Of a DNA stretch of 64,000 nt, positions 56,742-64,000 are shown piece after piece. A model generated the notes under the pieces. The model was given only the letters and a program-made list of their open reading frames with translations, did not search any database and was not told the DNA's origin. Source of the stretch: Bradyrhizobium symbiodeficiens (GTDB lineage Bacteria; Pseudomonadota; Alphaproteobacteria; Rhizobiales; Xanthobacteraceae); assembly GCF_002266465.3 (NCBI RefSeq), contig NZ_CP029427.2, forward strand, positions 5,520,501-5,584,500, read 5' to 3'. Within the stretch, counting starts at the first letter, position 1. Each line of letters begins with the position of its first letter. The translations under genes and the position numbers were made by a program.

Positions 56742-57437
56742 CTAGCCTTGCTCGCCGGCTCTTGGTTTGCGCAGCAGATACGTGCCGTGCATCGGTGCGT
56801 GGTAATCGGCCGAGACCAGCGTGAAGCCGACGTCGGTCAGCATCCGCTCCATCACCCAGCCGAAAGTGGAATATTCGTCGCGCATGTGCGTGACGACGCT
56901 GTCGCGCGGAAAATCGTGGTTCTTGATCTGGAAGTCGGCCCATTGCTCGACGTCGCGCTCGATGGCGTCGGGCATCGCGGCGTAGACGAGGTCGCGCAGA
57001 TAGAACGTCGCTCCGGGCTTGAGCGCGCGGAAAATTCGCGACATCGCCACCGCCTTCCAGAAATCCGGCAGATGGTGCAGCGTGAACTCGCTGACGATCA
57101 GGTCGTAGGATTCCGGCCGGTAGGCGAAGCTGAGCAGGCCGGCTGACTGGGTTGTGACCTTCGCCTTGCGGTCACGCGCGTAAATTTCGGCGAGCGCCAG
57201 CATTGCCGGCGATATGTCGATGGCATCGACCTCGGCACCCATCAGCGCCGCTTCGGTCGCCAGCACGCCGTTGCCGCAGCCGATGTCGGCGATGCGCCAG
57301 CCGCGCTGGACTCCCAACATTTTCAGTGCGGCGCGCGCCCGCAGATCGGCATCGTCATGGGCGTCGTAGATCGAGGCCACAGCAGGCTCGATCCCCATCC
57401 GGTTCCGCTCGTTATAATACCAGTCGCGCGCCAGCAT
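56742..57437 (-). CDS. Class I SAM-dependent methyltransferase
   Basis: A 231-residue methyltransferase. The SAM-binding motif I is IADIGCGNGVLATEAALMG with acidic residue in VDAIDISPAML and motif IV-like SEFTLHHL. Substrate unknown. Starts 3 nt after the ilvH stop, so it is part of that operon. Confidence 0.82.
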   Translation of the reverse strand: MLARDWYYNERNRMGIEPAVASIYDAHDDADLRARAALKMLGVQRGWRIADIGCGNGVLATEAALMGAEVDAIDISPAMLALAEIYARDRKAKVTTQSAGLLSFAYRPESYDLIVSEFTLHHLPDFWKAVAMSRIFRALKPGATFYLRDLVYAAMPDAIERDVEQWADFQIKNHDFPRDSVVTHMRDEYSTFGWVMERMLTDVGFTLVSADYHAPMHGTYLLRKPRAGEQG

Positions 57438-57440
57438 GGT

Positions 57441-57983
57441 TCACATTCCTTCAGGCCCGCGGCCGATCGCGGCAACGCCGGTGCGCGAAACCTCGACGAG
57501 GCCGAGCGGACGCATCAGGTCGATATATTGATTGATCTTGTCCGTGTTGCCTGTGATCTCGAACACAAAGCTCTCGGTGGTGGCGTCGATCACGCGGGCG
57601 CGGAAGGCATCCGCGAGCCTGAGCGCCTCGACCCGATGCTCGCCCTGCCCGCGCACCTTCACCATCGCGAGCTCGCGCTCGATCGAGCGCCGGGTCTGGG
57701 TCATGTCGACGACCTGGTAGACCGGGATCATGCGGTCGAGCTGGTTCTTGATCTGCGCGATCACCATCGGCGTACCGGTGGTGACGATGGTGATGCGCGA
57801 CAGGTGCTTCTGGGCCTCGGTCTCCGAGACCGTGAGGCTCTCGATGTTGTAGCCGCGGCCCGAGAACAGGCCGATGACGCGCGCGAGCACGCCGGGCTCG
57901 TTCTGCACGAGCACGGCAAGCGTGTGCGTCTCGTTGGGATCGTGGCGCTCTTCGATGAAGTAGGCGGATGCGGGCTGGTTCAT
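57441..57983 (-). CDS. ilvH: Acetolactate synthase small subunit
   Basis: A 180-residue regulatory subunit. The N-terminal ACT domain (LAVLVQNEPGVLARVIGLFS, GRGYNIESLTV) binds valine for feedback control, and the C-terminal domain (ERELAMVKVRGQ) completes the standard length. GAGGGG precedes the ATG at 57983. It forms the enzyme with IlvI, 23 nt upstream, and is followed after 3 nt by a methyltransferase gene. Confidence 0.95.
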   Translation of the reverse strand: MNQPASAYFIEERHDPNETHTLAVLVQNEPGVLARVIGLFSGRGYNIESLTVSETEAQKHLSRITIVTTGTPMVIAQIKNQLDRMIPVYQVVDMTQTRRSIERELAMVKVRGQGEHRVEALRLADAFRARVIDATTESFVFEITGNTDKINQYIDLMRPLGLVEVSRTGVAAIGRGPEGM

Positions 57984-58006
57984 TGTCGTCCCCTCAAATG
58001 TCTTCG

Positions 58007-59782
58007 TCACACCAGCGCCTTGCCGCCGGCAAACGCCTTGGCGGTGGCCTCGTCGTTGGCCTGCTCCGGCAGCAGCATCTCGTTGTGCGCCTTGCCGGAC
58101 GGGATCATCGGGAAGCAGTTTTCCAGTGACGCGACGCGGCAGTCGAACAGCACCGGGCGCTTGACCGAGATCATCTCCTGGATGGCACCGTCGAGATCGC
58201 CGGGCTTGTGCACCTGGAAGCCGACGCCGCCATAAGCTTCCGCGAGCTTGACGAAGTCCGGCATCGCCTCCGAATAGGAATGCGACAGCCGGTTGCCGTG
58301 CAGCAGCTGCTGCCACTGCCGCACCATGCCCATGTACTGGTTGTTGAGGATGAAGATCTTGATCGGCAGTTCGTACTGAACCGCCGTCGACATCTCCTGC
58401 ATCGTCATCTGCACCGAGGCATCGCCGGCGATGTCGATGACCAGGCTGTCGGGATGGGCCACCTGCACGCCGACCGCGGCCGGCAGGCCGTAGCCCATGG
58501 TGCCGAGACCGCCCGAGGTCATCCAGCGATGCGGCTCCTCGAAGCCGTAGAACTGCGCCGCCCACATCTGGTGCTGGCCGACCTCGGTCGTGATGTAGGT
58601 GTCCCTGCCGCGCGTCGCCTCGAACAGGCTCTGGATCGCATGCTGCGGCAGGATGACGTCGTTGCTCTTCTTGAAGTAGAGCGAGTTGCGGGCGCGCCAC
58701 TGCGCGATCTGCTGCCACCACGCCTTGATGTCGGGCTTCTTCGCCTCCGCCTTGAACACCTGGAGGATGTCGCCGAGGATGTTGCCGCAATCGCCGATGA
58801 TCGGCACGTCGACGCGGATGTTCTTGTTGATCGAGGACGGGTCGATGTCGATGTGTATCTTCTTCGAGCCCGGCGAGAACGCGTCGACCCGGCCGGTGAT
58901 GCGGTCGTCGAAGCGCGCGCCGACGCACAGCATGACGTCGCAATCATGCATCGACATGTTGGCTTCGTAAGTGCCGTGCATGCCGAGCATGCCGAGCCAG
59001 TTCTTGCCCGACGCCGGATAGGCGCCGAGACCCATCAGCGTCGAGGTGATGGGAAAGCCCGTGACCTCGACCAGCTCGCGCAACAGTTTGGTCGCTTCGG
59101 GGCCGGAATTGATGACGCCGCCGCCGCTGTAGATCACGGGGCGCTTGGCATTGGCCAGCAACGCCACGGCCTTGCGGATCTGCGTCGCGTCGCCCTTCAC
59201 GCGCGGCGCGTAGGAGCGATGCACGTCGGACTTGCGTGGCGGGTGATAGGTGCCGGTCGCGAACTGCACGTCCTTGGGCACGTCGACCAGCACCGGACCC
59301 GGACGGCCCGTGGTCGCGACGTAGAAGGCCTCGTGCAGCACCTTGGCGAGATCGTTGACGTCGCGCACCAGCCAATTGTGCTTGGTGCAGGGACGCGTGA
59401 TGCCGACCGTGTCGCATTCCTGGAAGGCGTCGTTGCCGATCAGATGCGTCGGCACCTGGCCGGAGATGCAGACCAGCGGGATCGAGTCCATCAGCGCGTC
59501 GGTGAGCGGCGTCACCATGTTGGTGGCGCCGGGGCCGGAGGTCACCAGGGCAACGCCGGGCTTGCCGGTGGAGCGCGCATAGCCTTCGGCCGCATGGCCC
59601 GCGCCCTGCTCGTGGCGGACCAGGATGTGCTGGACCTCGCTCTGCTGGAAGATCTCGTCATAGATCGGAAGCACCGCGCCGCCGGGATAGCCGAAAATGT
59701 CGGTCACGCCGTGATCGATGAGCGCGCGGACGATCATCGCGGCGCCGGTCATCTGGTTCGGATCGTGGCTCTTGTCGCTCAT
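58007..59782 (-). CDS. ilvI: Acetolactate synthase large subunit
   Basis: A 591-residue thiamin-diphosphate- and FAD-dependent catalytic subunit that condenses pyruvate to acetolactate or with 2-oxobutyrate to acetohydroxybutyrate. It carries FGYPGGAVLPIYD, the catalytic Glu in VRHEQGAGHAAEGYAR, SGPGATNMVTP, and the ThDP motif GDASVQMTMQEM...NNQYMGMVRQW. GGAG nine bases before the ATG at 59782. Expression should be controlled by the leader-peptide attenuator upstream. Confidence 0.97.
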   Translation of the reverse strand: MSDKSHDPNQMTGAAMIVRALIDHGVTDIFGYPGGAVLPIYDEIFQQSEVQHILVRHEQGAGHAAEGYARSTGKPGVALVTSGPGATNMVTPLTDALMDSIPLVCISGQVPTHLIGNDAFQECDTVGITRPCTKHNWLVRDVNDLAKVLHEAFYVATTGRPGPVLVDVPKDVQFATGTYHPPRKSDVHRSYAPRVKGDATQIRKAVALLANAKRPVIYSGGGVINSGPEATKLLRELVEVTGFPITSTLMGLGAYPASGKNWLGMLGMHGTYEANMSMHDCDVMLCVGARFDDRITGRVDAFSPGSKKIHIDIDPSSINKNIRVDVPIIGDCGNILGDILQVFKAEAKKPDIKAWWQQIAQWRARNSLYFKKSNDVILPQHAIQSLFEATRGRDTYITTEVGQHQMWAAQFYGFEEPHRWMTSGGLGTMGYGLPAAVGVQVAHPDSLVIDIAGDASVQMTMQEMSTAVQYELPIKIFILNNQYMGMVRQWQQLLHGNRLSHSYSEAMPDFVKLAEAYGGVGFQVHKPGDLDGAIQEMISVKRPVLFDCRVASLENCFPMIPSGKAHNEMLLPEQANDEATAKAFAGGKALV

Positions 59783-59845
59783 TGGCTTGCTCCGGATGCG
59801 CTGTTGTCAGCGGCTTCGTTCGTGTCTGGTTCGGGAAATAAAAAA

Positions 59846-59862
59846 GGCCCCGAAGAGGGCCC
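59846..59862 (-). terminator. Attenuator terminator upstream of ilvI
   Basis: On the minus strand GGGCCC-TCTTCG-GGGCC followed by six T residues. It ends 64 nt before the ilvI start. The stem uses G60-G61 and C57-C59, bases that are otherwise taken by the antiterminator at 59860-59918. Confidence 0.82.
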
Positions 59863-59918
59863 ATGCACACCGCCTGTCATGTGGATGGCAGCTAGCCACC
59901 CCCGGCGGTGTGCCTGGG
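59860..59918 (-). promoter_or_regulatory. Attenuator antiterminator stem
   Basis: On the minus strand CCCAGGCACACCGCC (59918-59904) pairs with GGCGGTGTGCATGGG (59874-59860): 14 base pairs with one G-A mismatch. It contains codons 14-18 of the leader peptide in its 5' arm, and its 3' arm ends in the GGG that the terminator needs, so the two structures exclude each other. An inner 6-bp stem carries the leader stop codon. Confidence 0.78.
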
Positions 59919-59957
59919 TACGACGGCGATAAGGAGTCTGGTAATAATGTTGCGCAT
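59892..59957 (-). CDS. ilv leader peptide
   Basis: A 21-residue open frame (MRNIITRLLIAVVPRHTAGG followed by a last Gly) starting 26-30 nt after the predicted transcription start. Seven of its codons specify Ile, Leu or Val (codons 4, 5, 8, 9, 10, 12, 13), the products of the pathway. Ribosome stalling at those codons would free codons 14-18 to form the antiterminator; reaching the stop would mask them and let the terminator form. Its Shine-Dalgarno is weak. Confidence 0.8.
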   Translation of the reverse strand: MRNIITRLLIAVVPRHTAGGG

Positions 59958-59989
59958 GACTGACGCTCGGCTTCCCAAAGGTTGCGCGA

Positions 59990-60017
59990 AACATAGCGGC
60001 CAAACCCTGGATGTCAA
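59990..60017 (-). promoter_or_regulatory. Promoter of the ilvI operon
   Basis: On the minus strand a perfect TTGACA (60017-60012), a 16-nt spacer and TATGTT (59995-59990). Initiation would fall near 59983, about 26 nt before the leader peptide start. Confidence 0.65.
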
Positions 60018-60111
60018 GGCGATGCGGCCGTTCTCGCGCGATTTTGGCAGTGTAGCGGTGTTCCCTGGGTTGGGCGAGAGGTAAATTCGGGAACCCGGAC
60101 AGAATAACGTG

Positions 60112-61068
60112 TCAGCCGTGGTCTCTGGCCGCGCTCACAATGGCGGCGAGCCATTCCCGTGCCTCCCCGGACTTCACCCATTCGAACTCCGGCAATTGAT
60201 GCCGGAACCAGGTGAATTGCCGCTTGGCATAGTGGCGGGTGTCGGCGCGACCGATTCCTGCGGCGTCCTCCCGGCTGAGCTCACCGCGCAGATGGCGGAT
60301 CAGGGCCGGCACGCCATGAGCCTTCATCGCCGGCAGCAGCGGATCGAGATGTCGGGCGGCGAGCCGCTCGACCTCCCTCAGCGCGCCGGCGTCCAGCATG
60401 GCGTCGAACCGGGCATCGATGCGGGCATAGAGTTCGTCCCGCTCGGGCGCGAGAAACACCGCGCGAAAACTGTGCTTCGGCAGCAGCGGCGGCTGGCCTT
60501 CCCTGTGCCAGTCGAGCAGCGAACGGCCGGTCGCCTCGACCACCTCGAGTGCGCGCGCGATCCGGGTGCGGTCACGCAGGTTCAATCGCCCGGCCGCACC
60601 GGGGTCGCGACGCGCCAGTTCCGCATGCAGCGCCTCCGCGCCGTTGCGTTCCAGCCGCGCGCGCACGTCCTCGCGCACCTCGGCAGGAATTGGCGGCACC
60701 ACGGAGAGCCCCGCCGTCAGCGCCTTGAAATAGAGGCCGGTGCCGCCGACGAAGATCGGCAGACGGCCTTCCGCTTTCGCCTCGTCGAGCGCCTTTGCCG
60801 CGTCAGCCACCCAGGCGCCCGCCGAGAAGTTCACGGCCGCATCGACATGGCCGTAGAGACGGTGCGGCGCGCGCGCCTCCTCGCTTTGTGTGGGACGCGC
60901 CGTGATGACGCGGAGGTCACGATAGACCTGCATGGAGTCGGCATTGATGACGACCCCACCCGTGCTGAGGGCGAGCTCCAGCGCCAGCGCCGACTTGCCG
61001 CTGGCGGTCGGGCCTGCGATAAGCACGGCCTCGCCAAGCTGCCTTCTGCCGACCTGTTCCTCGCTCAC
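60112..61068 (-). CDS. miaA: tRNA dimethylallyltransferase
   Basis: A 318-residue MiaA that adds the dimethylallyl group to A37 of tRNAs reading UNN codons. P-loop GPTASGKS at 19-26, DSMQVYRDL, GGTGLYFKAL and the zinc-finger-like/anticodon-binding end (RHYAKRQFTWFRHQ) are present. I take the GTG at 61068 because GAGG is five bases upstream and the P-loop then lies at the usual distance; the frame is open beyond but that part overlaps serB. The start lies only 11 nt from the divergent serB start. Confidence 0.92.
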   Translation of the reverse strand: MSEEQVGRRQLGEAVLIAGPTASGKSALALELALSTGGVVINADSMQVYRDLRVITARPTQSEEARAPHRLYGHVDAAVNFSAGAWVADAAKALDEAKAEGRLPIFVGGTGLYFKALTAGLSVVPPIPAEVREDVRARLERNGAEALHAELARRDPGAAGRLNLRDRTRIARALEVVEATGRSLLDWHREGQPPLLPKHSFRAVFLAPERDELYARIDARFDAMLDAGALREVERLAARHLDPLLPAMKAHGVPALIRHLRGELSREDAAGIGRADTRHYAKRQFTWFRHQLPEFEWVKSGEAREWLAAIVSAARDHG

Positions 61069-61079
61069 GAAAACCTCAA

Positions 61080-61985
61080 ATGTCCCTCGTCGCCACGCTG
61101 ATCTGCAACCCCGACAACCCCGCGCTCGATAGCACCATCGTCGATGGCGCCCGCGCCGTGCTGCCCCAGGCAGCACCCGCGCGCTGGCTGTTCGACGGGG
61201 TTGCGGTCGACATTCCCTTCGGCGCCGACAGTAACCTCGAAGGCGACCGTCACGCCATCGAGCAGCGGCTCCGCGAGCTTCGCGGCGATCTCCCCGTCGA
61301 CATCGTGGTGCAGCCTGTCGGCTTCAGGCGCAAGAAGCTTTTTCTCGCCGATATGGATTCCACCATGATCGGCCAGGAGTGCATCGACGAGCTCGCCGAC
61401 CTCGTCGGGATGAAAGCCCACGTCGCAGGCATCACCGAACGCGCCATGCGCGGCGAGATCGAGTTCGAGCCGGCGCTGCGCGAGCGCGTGGCGCTGCTGA
61501 AGGACCTGCCCGCCGGCGTGGTCGACGAAGTCCTGGCCAAGCGCATCACGCTGACCCCGGGCGGTCGCGAACTGGTCGCGACCATGCGCGCCCACGGCGC
61601 CTATACCTGCCTCGTCTCCGGCGGCTTCACGCTGTTCACGACCGCGGTCGCCGCCAGGATCGGTTTCCAGGAGAACCGCGCCAACGAGCTCGTCGTGCGC
61701 GACGGCAAGTTCACCGGCGAGGTGAAGGAGCCGATTTTGGGCCGGGCGGCAAAGCTCGCGACGCTGGTGGATTTGATGGAATCGTTCGATCTCGACGACA
61801 TCGACTCGGTCGTGGTCGGCGATGGCGCCAATGATCTGGCGATGATCCAGGCGGCGGGACTTGGCGTTGCCTATCACGCCAAGCCGGCCGTGGCCGCTGC
61901 CGCCGCGGCGCGGATCGACCATGGCGATCTCACCGCGCTGCTCTATGCGCAGGGCTATCGGCGCGAGGAGTTCGTGGAGGGGTAG
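61080..61985 (+). CDS. serB: Phosphoserine phosphatase
   Basis: A 301-residue HAD-family enzyme catalysing the last step of serine synthesis. The HAD motif is DMDSTMIGQE (nucleophile Asp91, acid Asp93), followed by SGGFTLFTTAVA (motif II), the conserved Lys region and GDGANDLAMIQAAGLGVAY. An N-terminal ACT-like domain precedes the catalytic part. No purine-rich Shine-Dalgarno sits before the ATG at 61080, and the start is only 11 nt from the divergent miaA start, so translation could be leaderless or the true start could be different. Confidence 0.93.
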   Translation: MSLVATLICNPDNPALDSTIVDGARAVLPQAAPARWLFDGVAVDIPFGADSNLEGDRHAIEQRLRELRGDLPVDIVVQPVGFRRKKLFLADMDSTMIGQECIDELADLVGMKAHVAGITERAMRGEIEFEPALRERVALLKDLPAGVVDEVLAKRITLTPGGRELVATMRAHGAYTCLVSGGFTLFTTAVAARIGFQENRANELVVRDGKFTGEVKEPILGRAAKLATLVDLMESFDLDDIDSVVVGDGANDLAMIQAAGLGVAYHAKPAVAAAAAARIDHGDLTALLYAQGYRREEFVEG

Positions 61986-62008
61986 TCTCTAGCTGCACAC
62001 TCAGCTGC

Positions 62009-62097
62009 CGTAGGGTGGGCAAAGGCGCGTTAGCGCCGTGCCCACCTTTGTTTCAGCGATAGAAAGACGTGGGCACGCTTCGCTTTGCCCACCCTAC
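62009..62097. repeat. GTAGGGTGGGCAAAG inverted repeat, copy 2
   Basis: Arms CGTAGGGTGGGCAAAGGCGC...GTGCCCACC and CGTGGGCACGCTTCGCTTTGCCCACCCTAC match copy 1 at 32281-32360 almost base for base; the centre differs (CTTTGTTTCAGCGATAGAAA). Again it lies between convergent genes, here serB and the Do protease. Confidence 0.8.
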
Positions 62098-62115
62098 AAG
62101 TCTCTGCCCTTGCGA

Positions 62116-63621
62116 CTACTGCACGCTCAGTGCCACGAACCGCAGCTCGCCGTCGGCGTTGGAGACCAGCAGCAGCACCGACTTCTTGCCGTCCTTCTTG
62201 AGCTGATCGACCCGCTTCTGGATGTCGGCGCCGCTGGACACCGCCTCCTGCGCGACCTCGACGATGACGTCGCCGGCGGAGAGGCGCTTTTCGGCGGCGT
62301 CGGAATTGGCGTCGACATTGGTGACGACCACGCCCTTGACGCTTTCCTTGATCTTGTAGCGGGTGCGCAGATCCTTGTTCAGCGCCGCAAGGTCAAGGCC
62401 CAGCGCCTTCTGCGTCACCGGCTTCTCGGGCGCGGGCTCGTCGGTCTTCACCGCGGCCTGCACCTTGTCGGGATCCTGGAGGCGGCCGAGCGTGACTTTC
62501 TTGGTTTCTTCCTTGCCCTTGCGGATGATGACGACGTCGACCTCCTTGCCGACCGCCGTGTCGGCGACGACGCGGGACAGGTCCTTCGGATCCTTGACGT
62601 CCTTGCCGTCGAACTTGACGACGACGTCGCCCGGCTCGATGCCGGCCGGCTTGGCGGGACCCTTGTCGTCGATGCCCGCAACCAGCGCACCGCGCGCCGG
62701 CTTGATGCTGAGGCTCTCGGCGATCTCGTCGGTGACGCTCTGGATCCGCACCCCCAGCCAGCCGCGGCGCAACTCGCCGAACTGACGGAGCTGGTCGACG
62801 ACGCCCGCGACCGTCTTCGATGGCACGGCGAAGCCGATGCCGATCGAGCCGCCCGAGGGCGAGATGATCAGCGTGTTGACGCCGATGACGTCGCCATCGA
62901 GGTTGAACAGCGGGCCACCGGAATTGCCGCGGTTGATGGAGGCGTCGGTCTGGATGTAGCTGTCATAGGGACCCGAGGAGATGTCGCGGTTCTTGGCCGA
63001 GACGATTCCGGCCGTCACCGTGCCGCCCAGGCTGAACGGGTTGCCGATCGCGACCACCCAGTCGCCGAGACGCAGCTTGTCGCTATCGCCGAACTTCACC
63101 GCGATCAGCGGCTTGGTCGGCTTGAACTTCAGCACCGCAAGATCGGTCTTCTTGTCGACGCCGACCAGCTCGGCCTTGATCTTGGTGCCGTCGTTGAGGA
63201 TGACGTTGATCTCGTCGGCGTCCGCGATGACGTGGTTGTTGGTAACGACGATGCCCGACGTGTCGATGATGAAGCCGCTTCCGAGCGAGTTGGTCTTGCG
63301 CGGCGCCGGGCTGTTTTCACCGCCCTTGCCGCCGCCGGGGCCCTTGCGGTTCTTGAAGAAGTCGTCGAAGAACTCCTCGAAGGGCGAGCCGGGCGGCAAT
63401 TGCGGCATGGCGTTGCCGCCGCCGCCCTTGGCCTCGACGGTCTGCGAGGTCGAGATGTTGACGACCGCGTCGATCACCTTCTCGGCGACGTCGGCGATAC
63501 CCTCCGGTCCGCGCGCATAGGCCGGCGTGCCGAGCGCGCTGAAAGCAGCGACGGCGAGCGCGGCCAGCCCAATTCGCACACCAAGTCGCGAGCGGGACGG
63601 AGCAAGGGCGGCAGCGGTCAT
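62116..63621 (-). CDS. degP: Do-family periplasmic serine endoprotease
   Basis: A 501-residue DegP/HtrA-type protease-chaperone. A signal peptide (LAALAVAAFSALGTPAYA) leads to the trypsin-like domain with catalytic His130 (TNNHV), Asp160 (KTDLAVL) and Ser234 (GNSGGP), then two PDZ domains (about 280-370 and 395-500). It degrades and refolds misfolded envelope proteins. A Q-linker rich in Gly/Pro lies at 64-110. GGAG precedes the ATG at 63621. Which of the Do paralogues of the organism this is cannot be judged here. Confidence 0.93.
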   Translation of the reverse strand: MTAAALAPSRSRLGVRIGLAALAVAAFSALGTPAYARGPEGIADVAEKVIDAVVNISTSQTVEAKGGGGNAMPQLPPGSPFEEFFDDFFKNRKGPGGGKGGENSPAPRKTNSLGSGFIIDTSGIVVTNNHVIADADEINVILNDGTKIKAELVGVDKKTDLAVLKFKPTKPLIAVKFGDSDKLRLGDWVVAIGNPFSLGGTVTAGIVSAKNRDISSGPYDSYIQTDASINRGNSGGPLFNLDGDVIGVNTLIISPSGGSIGIGFAVPSKTVAGVVDQLRQFGELRRGWLGVRIQSVTDEIAESLSIKPARGALVAGIDDKGPAKPAGIEPGDVVVKFDGKDVKDPKDLSRVVADTAVGKEVDVVIIRKGKEETKKVTLGRLQDPDKVQAAVKTDEPAPEKPVTQKALGLDLAALNKDLRTRYKIKESVKGVVVTNVDANSDAAEKRLSAGDVIVEVAQEAVSSGADIQKRVDQLKKDGKKSVLLLVSNADGELRFVALSVQ

Positions 63622-63762
63622 TGTGATCTCCAGAGAGAGGGATTTGGCGCCAGACTGCGCTTGACGGGGAGACGGCGCAAGCGCGGAGCTTAGCGGGCCT
63701 CAGGACCCCTATAATACGGCGAAAACCGGTCTTTCGCCTTCACTTTGGCGTTGGCGAGACGC

Positions 63763-63969
63763 CTAAATGGGGCGTCGCATCACCCAGATCAGGACCAGGC
63801 CGGCGACGGCCGAACCGATCCCGACCGCGCGCAGGATGTTGTCCGGCGTGGCGATGGCGCTCTTCATGGCCTTCCGCATCCAGTTGGGACTGGCCGCGAA
63901 CATCAAGCCTTCCAGCACGAACAGGATGCCCAAACCGATGAGGAAATCGGTGAACGCAATGGACCTCAT
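63763..63969 (-). CDS. DUF2065 family small membrane protein
   Basis: A 68-residue protein with two hydrophobic helices (FLIGLGILFVLEGLMFAA and AVGIGSAVAGLVLIWVM) and the DUF2065 pattern (SPNWMRKAM). GGGAGG precedes the ATG at 63969. In related genomes the hflC/hflK genes lie next; the minus-strand sequence to the window edge contains a frame that ends in a TGA overlapping this start (ATGA), compatible with an upstream gene running off the window. Confidence 0.83.
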   Translation of the reverse strand: MRSIAFTDFLIGLGILFVLEGLMFAASPNWMRKAMKSAIATPDNILRAVGIGSAVAGLVLIWVMRRPI

Positions 63970-64000
63970 CGGATCGGAACCTCCCGGTATGTTGTTCTTG

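Noticed and set aside
58208..59932. 574-codon open frame opposite ilvI
   Set aside because: Antisense of a highly conserved gene, no protein-like sequence.
59779..60003. 74-codon minus-strand frame covering the ilv leader
   Set aside because: It is a different frame from the leader peptide, ends inside ilvI and lacks the Ile/Leu/Val run and a start near the promoter.

Overview
This is a GC-rich, gene-dense chromosomal segment of an alphaproteobacterium, most likely Bradyrhizobium or a close relative in the Nitrobacteraceae. I infer that from the codon use, the many branched-chain amino acid type ABC transporters, the ilvI-ilvH/ilvC/miaA/serB/Do-protease/DUF2065 neighbourhood, a SemiSWEET gene, and intergenic inverted repeats that look like those scattered through Bradyrhizobium genomes. 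I see no rRNA, tRNA, CRISPR array, phage or transposase gene.

Left part (1-12.3 kb): a small membrane protein, a Tat-exported SMP-30/gluconolactonase-like protein, then a LIV-type ABC operon (binding protein, LivH, LivM, a fused LivG-LivF ATPase, and a second very similar binding protein), a short UvrA paralogue, and an unlinked Tat-type binding protein. 12.2-20.9 kb: a Gfo/Idh/MocA oxidoreductase, a small RlpA-like protein, a Gly/Tyr-rich exported protein, glgC-glgA, SemiSWEET flanked by two copies of a ~130-bp inverted repeat, a DODA-type dioxygenase, and a carboxylesterase-like protein whose nucleophile serine is replaced. 21-31 kb: a Baeyer-Villiger-type monooxygenase fused to an alpha/beta hydrolase, a run of very small genes (including ones of 28 and 51 codons), an RlpA-type lipoprotein, NAD-malic enzyme and a large MscS-family channel.

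31-50.8 kb: a metallo-beta-lactamase-fold protein; a second LIV operon (binding protein, LivG, LivF, LivH, LivM) that runs into a PPK2 polyphosphate kinase gene; a NUDIX protein; a NitT/TauT-type ABC system whose binding protein is separated from its permease and ATPase by a four-gene ECF sigma cassette (DUF305, beta-propeller, sigma, anti-sigma); an osmoprotectant-type ABC system with a fused permease-binding protein; and a NEW3-domain protein with an ABC-2 exporter. 51-64 kb: a sulfatase/LTA-synthase-like membrane enzyme with a Pho-box-like site upstream, a frameshifted SDR gene, ilvC, two amino-acid-exporter-type genes and a methyltransferase embedded behind ilvI-ilvH, then miaA, serB, a Do protease and a DUF2065 protein.

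The best-supported regulatory discovery is a complete transcription attenuator in front of ilvI: a promoter, a 21-residue leader peptide with seven Ile/Leu/Val codons, a 14-bp antiterminator stem and a mutually exclusive T-tailed terminator. Other items worth a second look are the oxygenase-hydrolase fusion with an altered fingerprint, the serine-less carboxylesterase, the sigma cassette that divides a transporter operon, and two copies of one inverted repeat that both sit between convergent genes.
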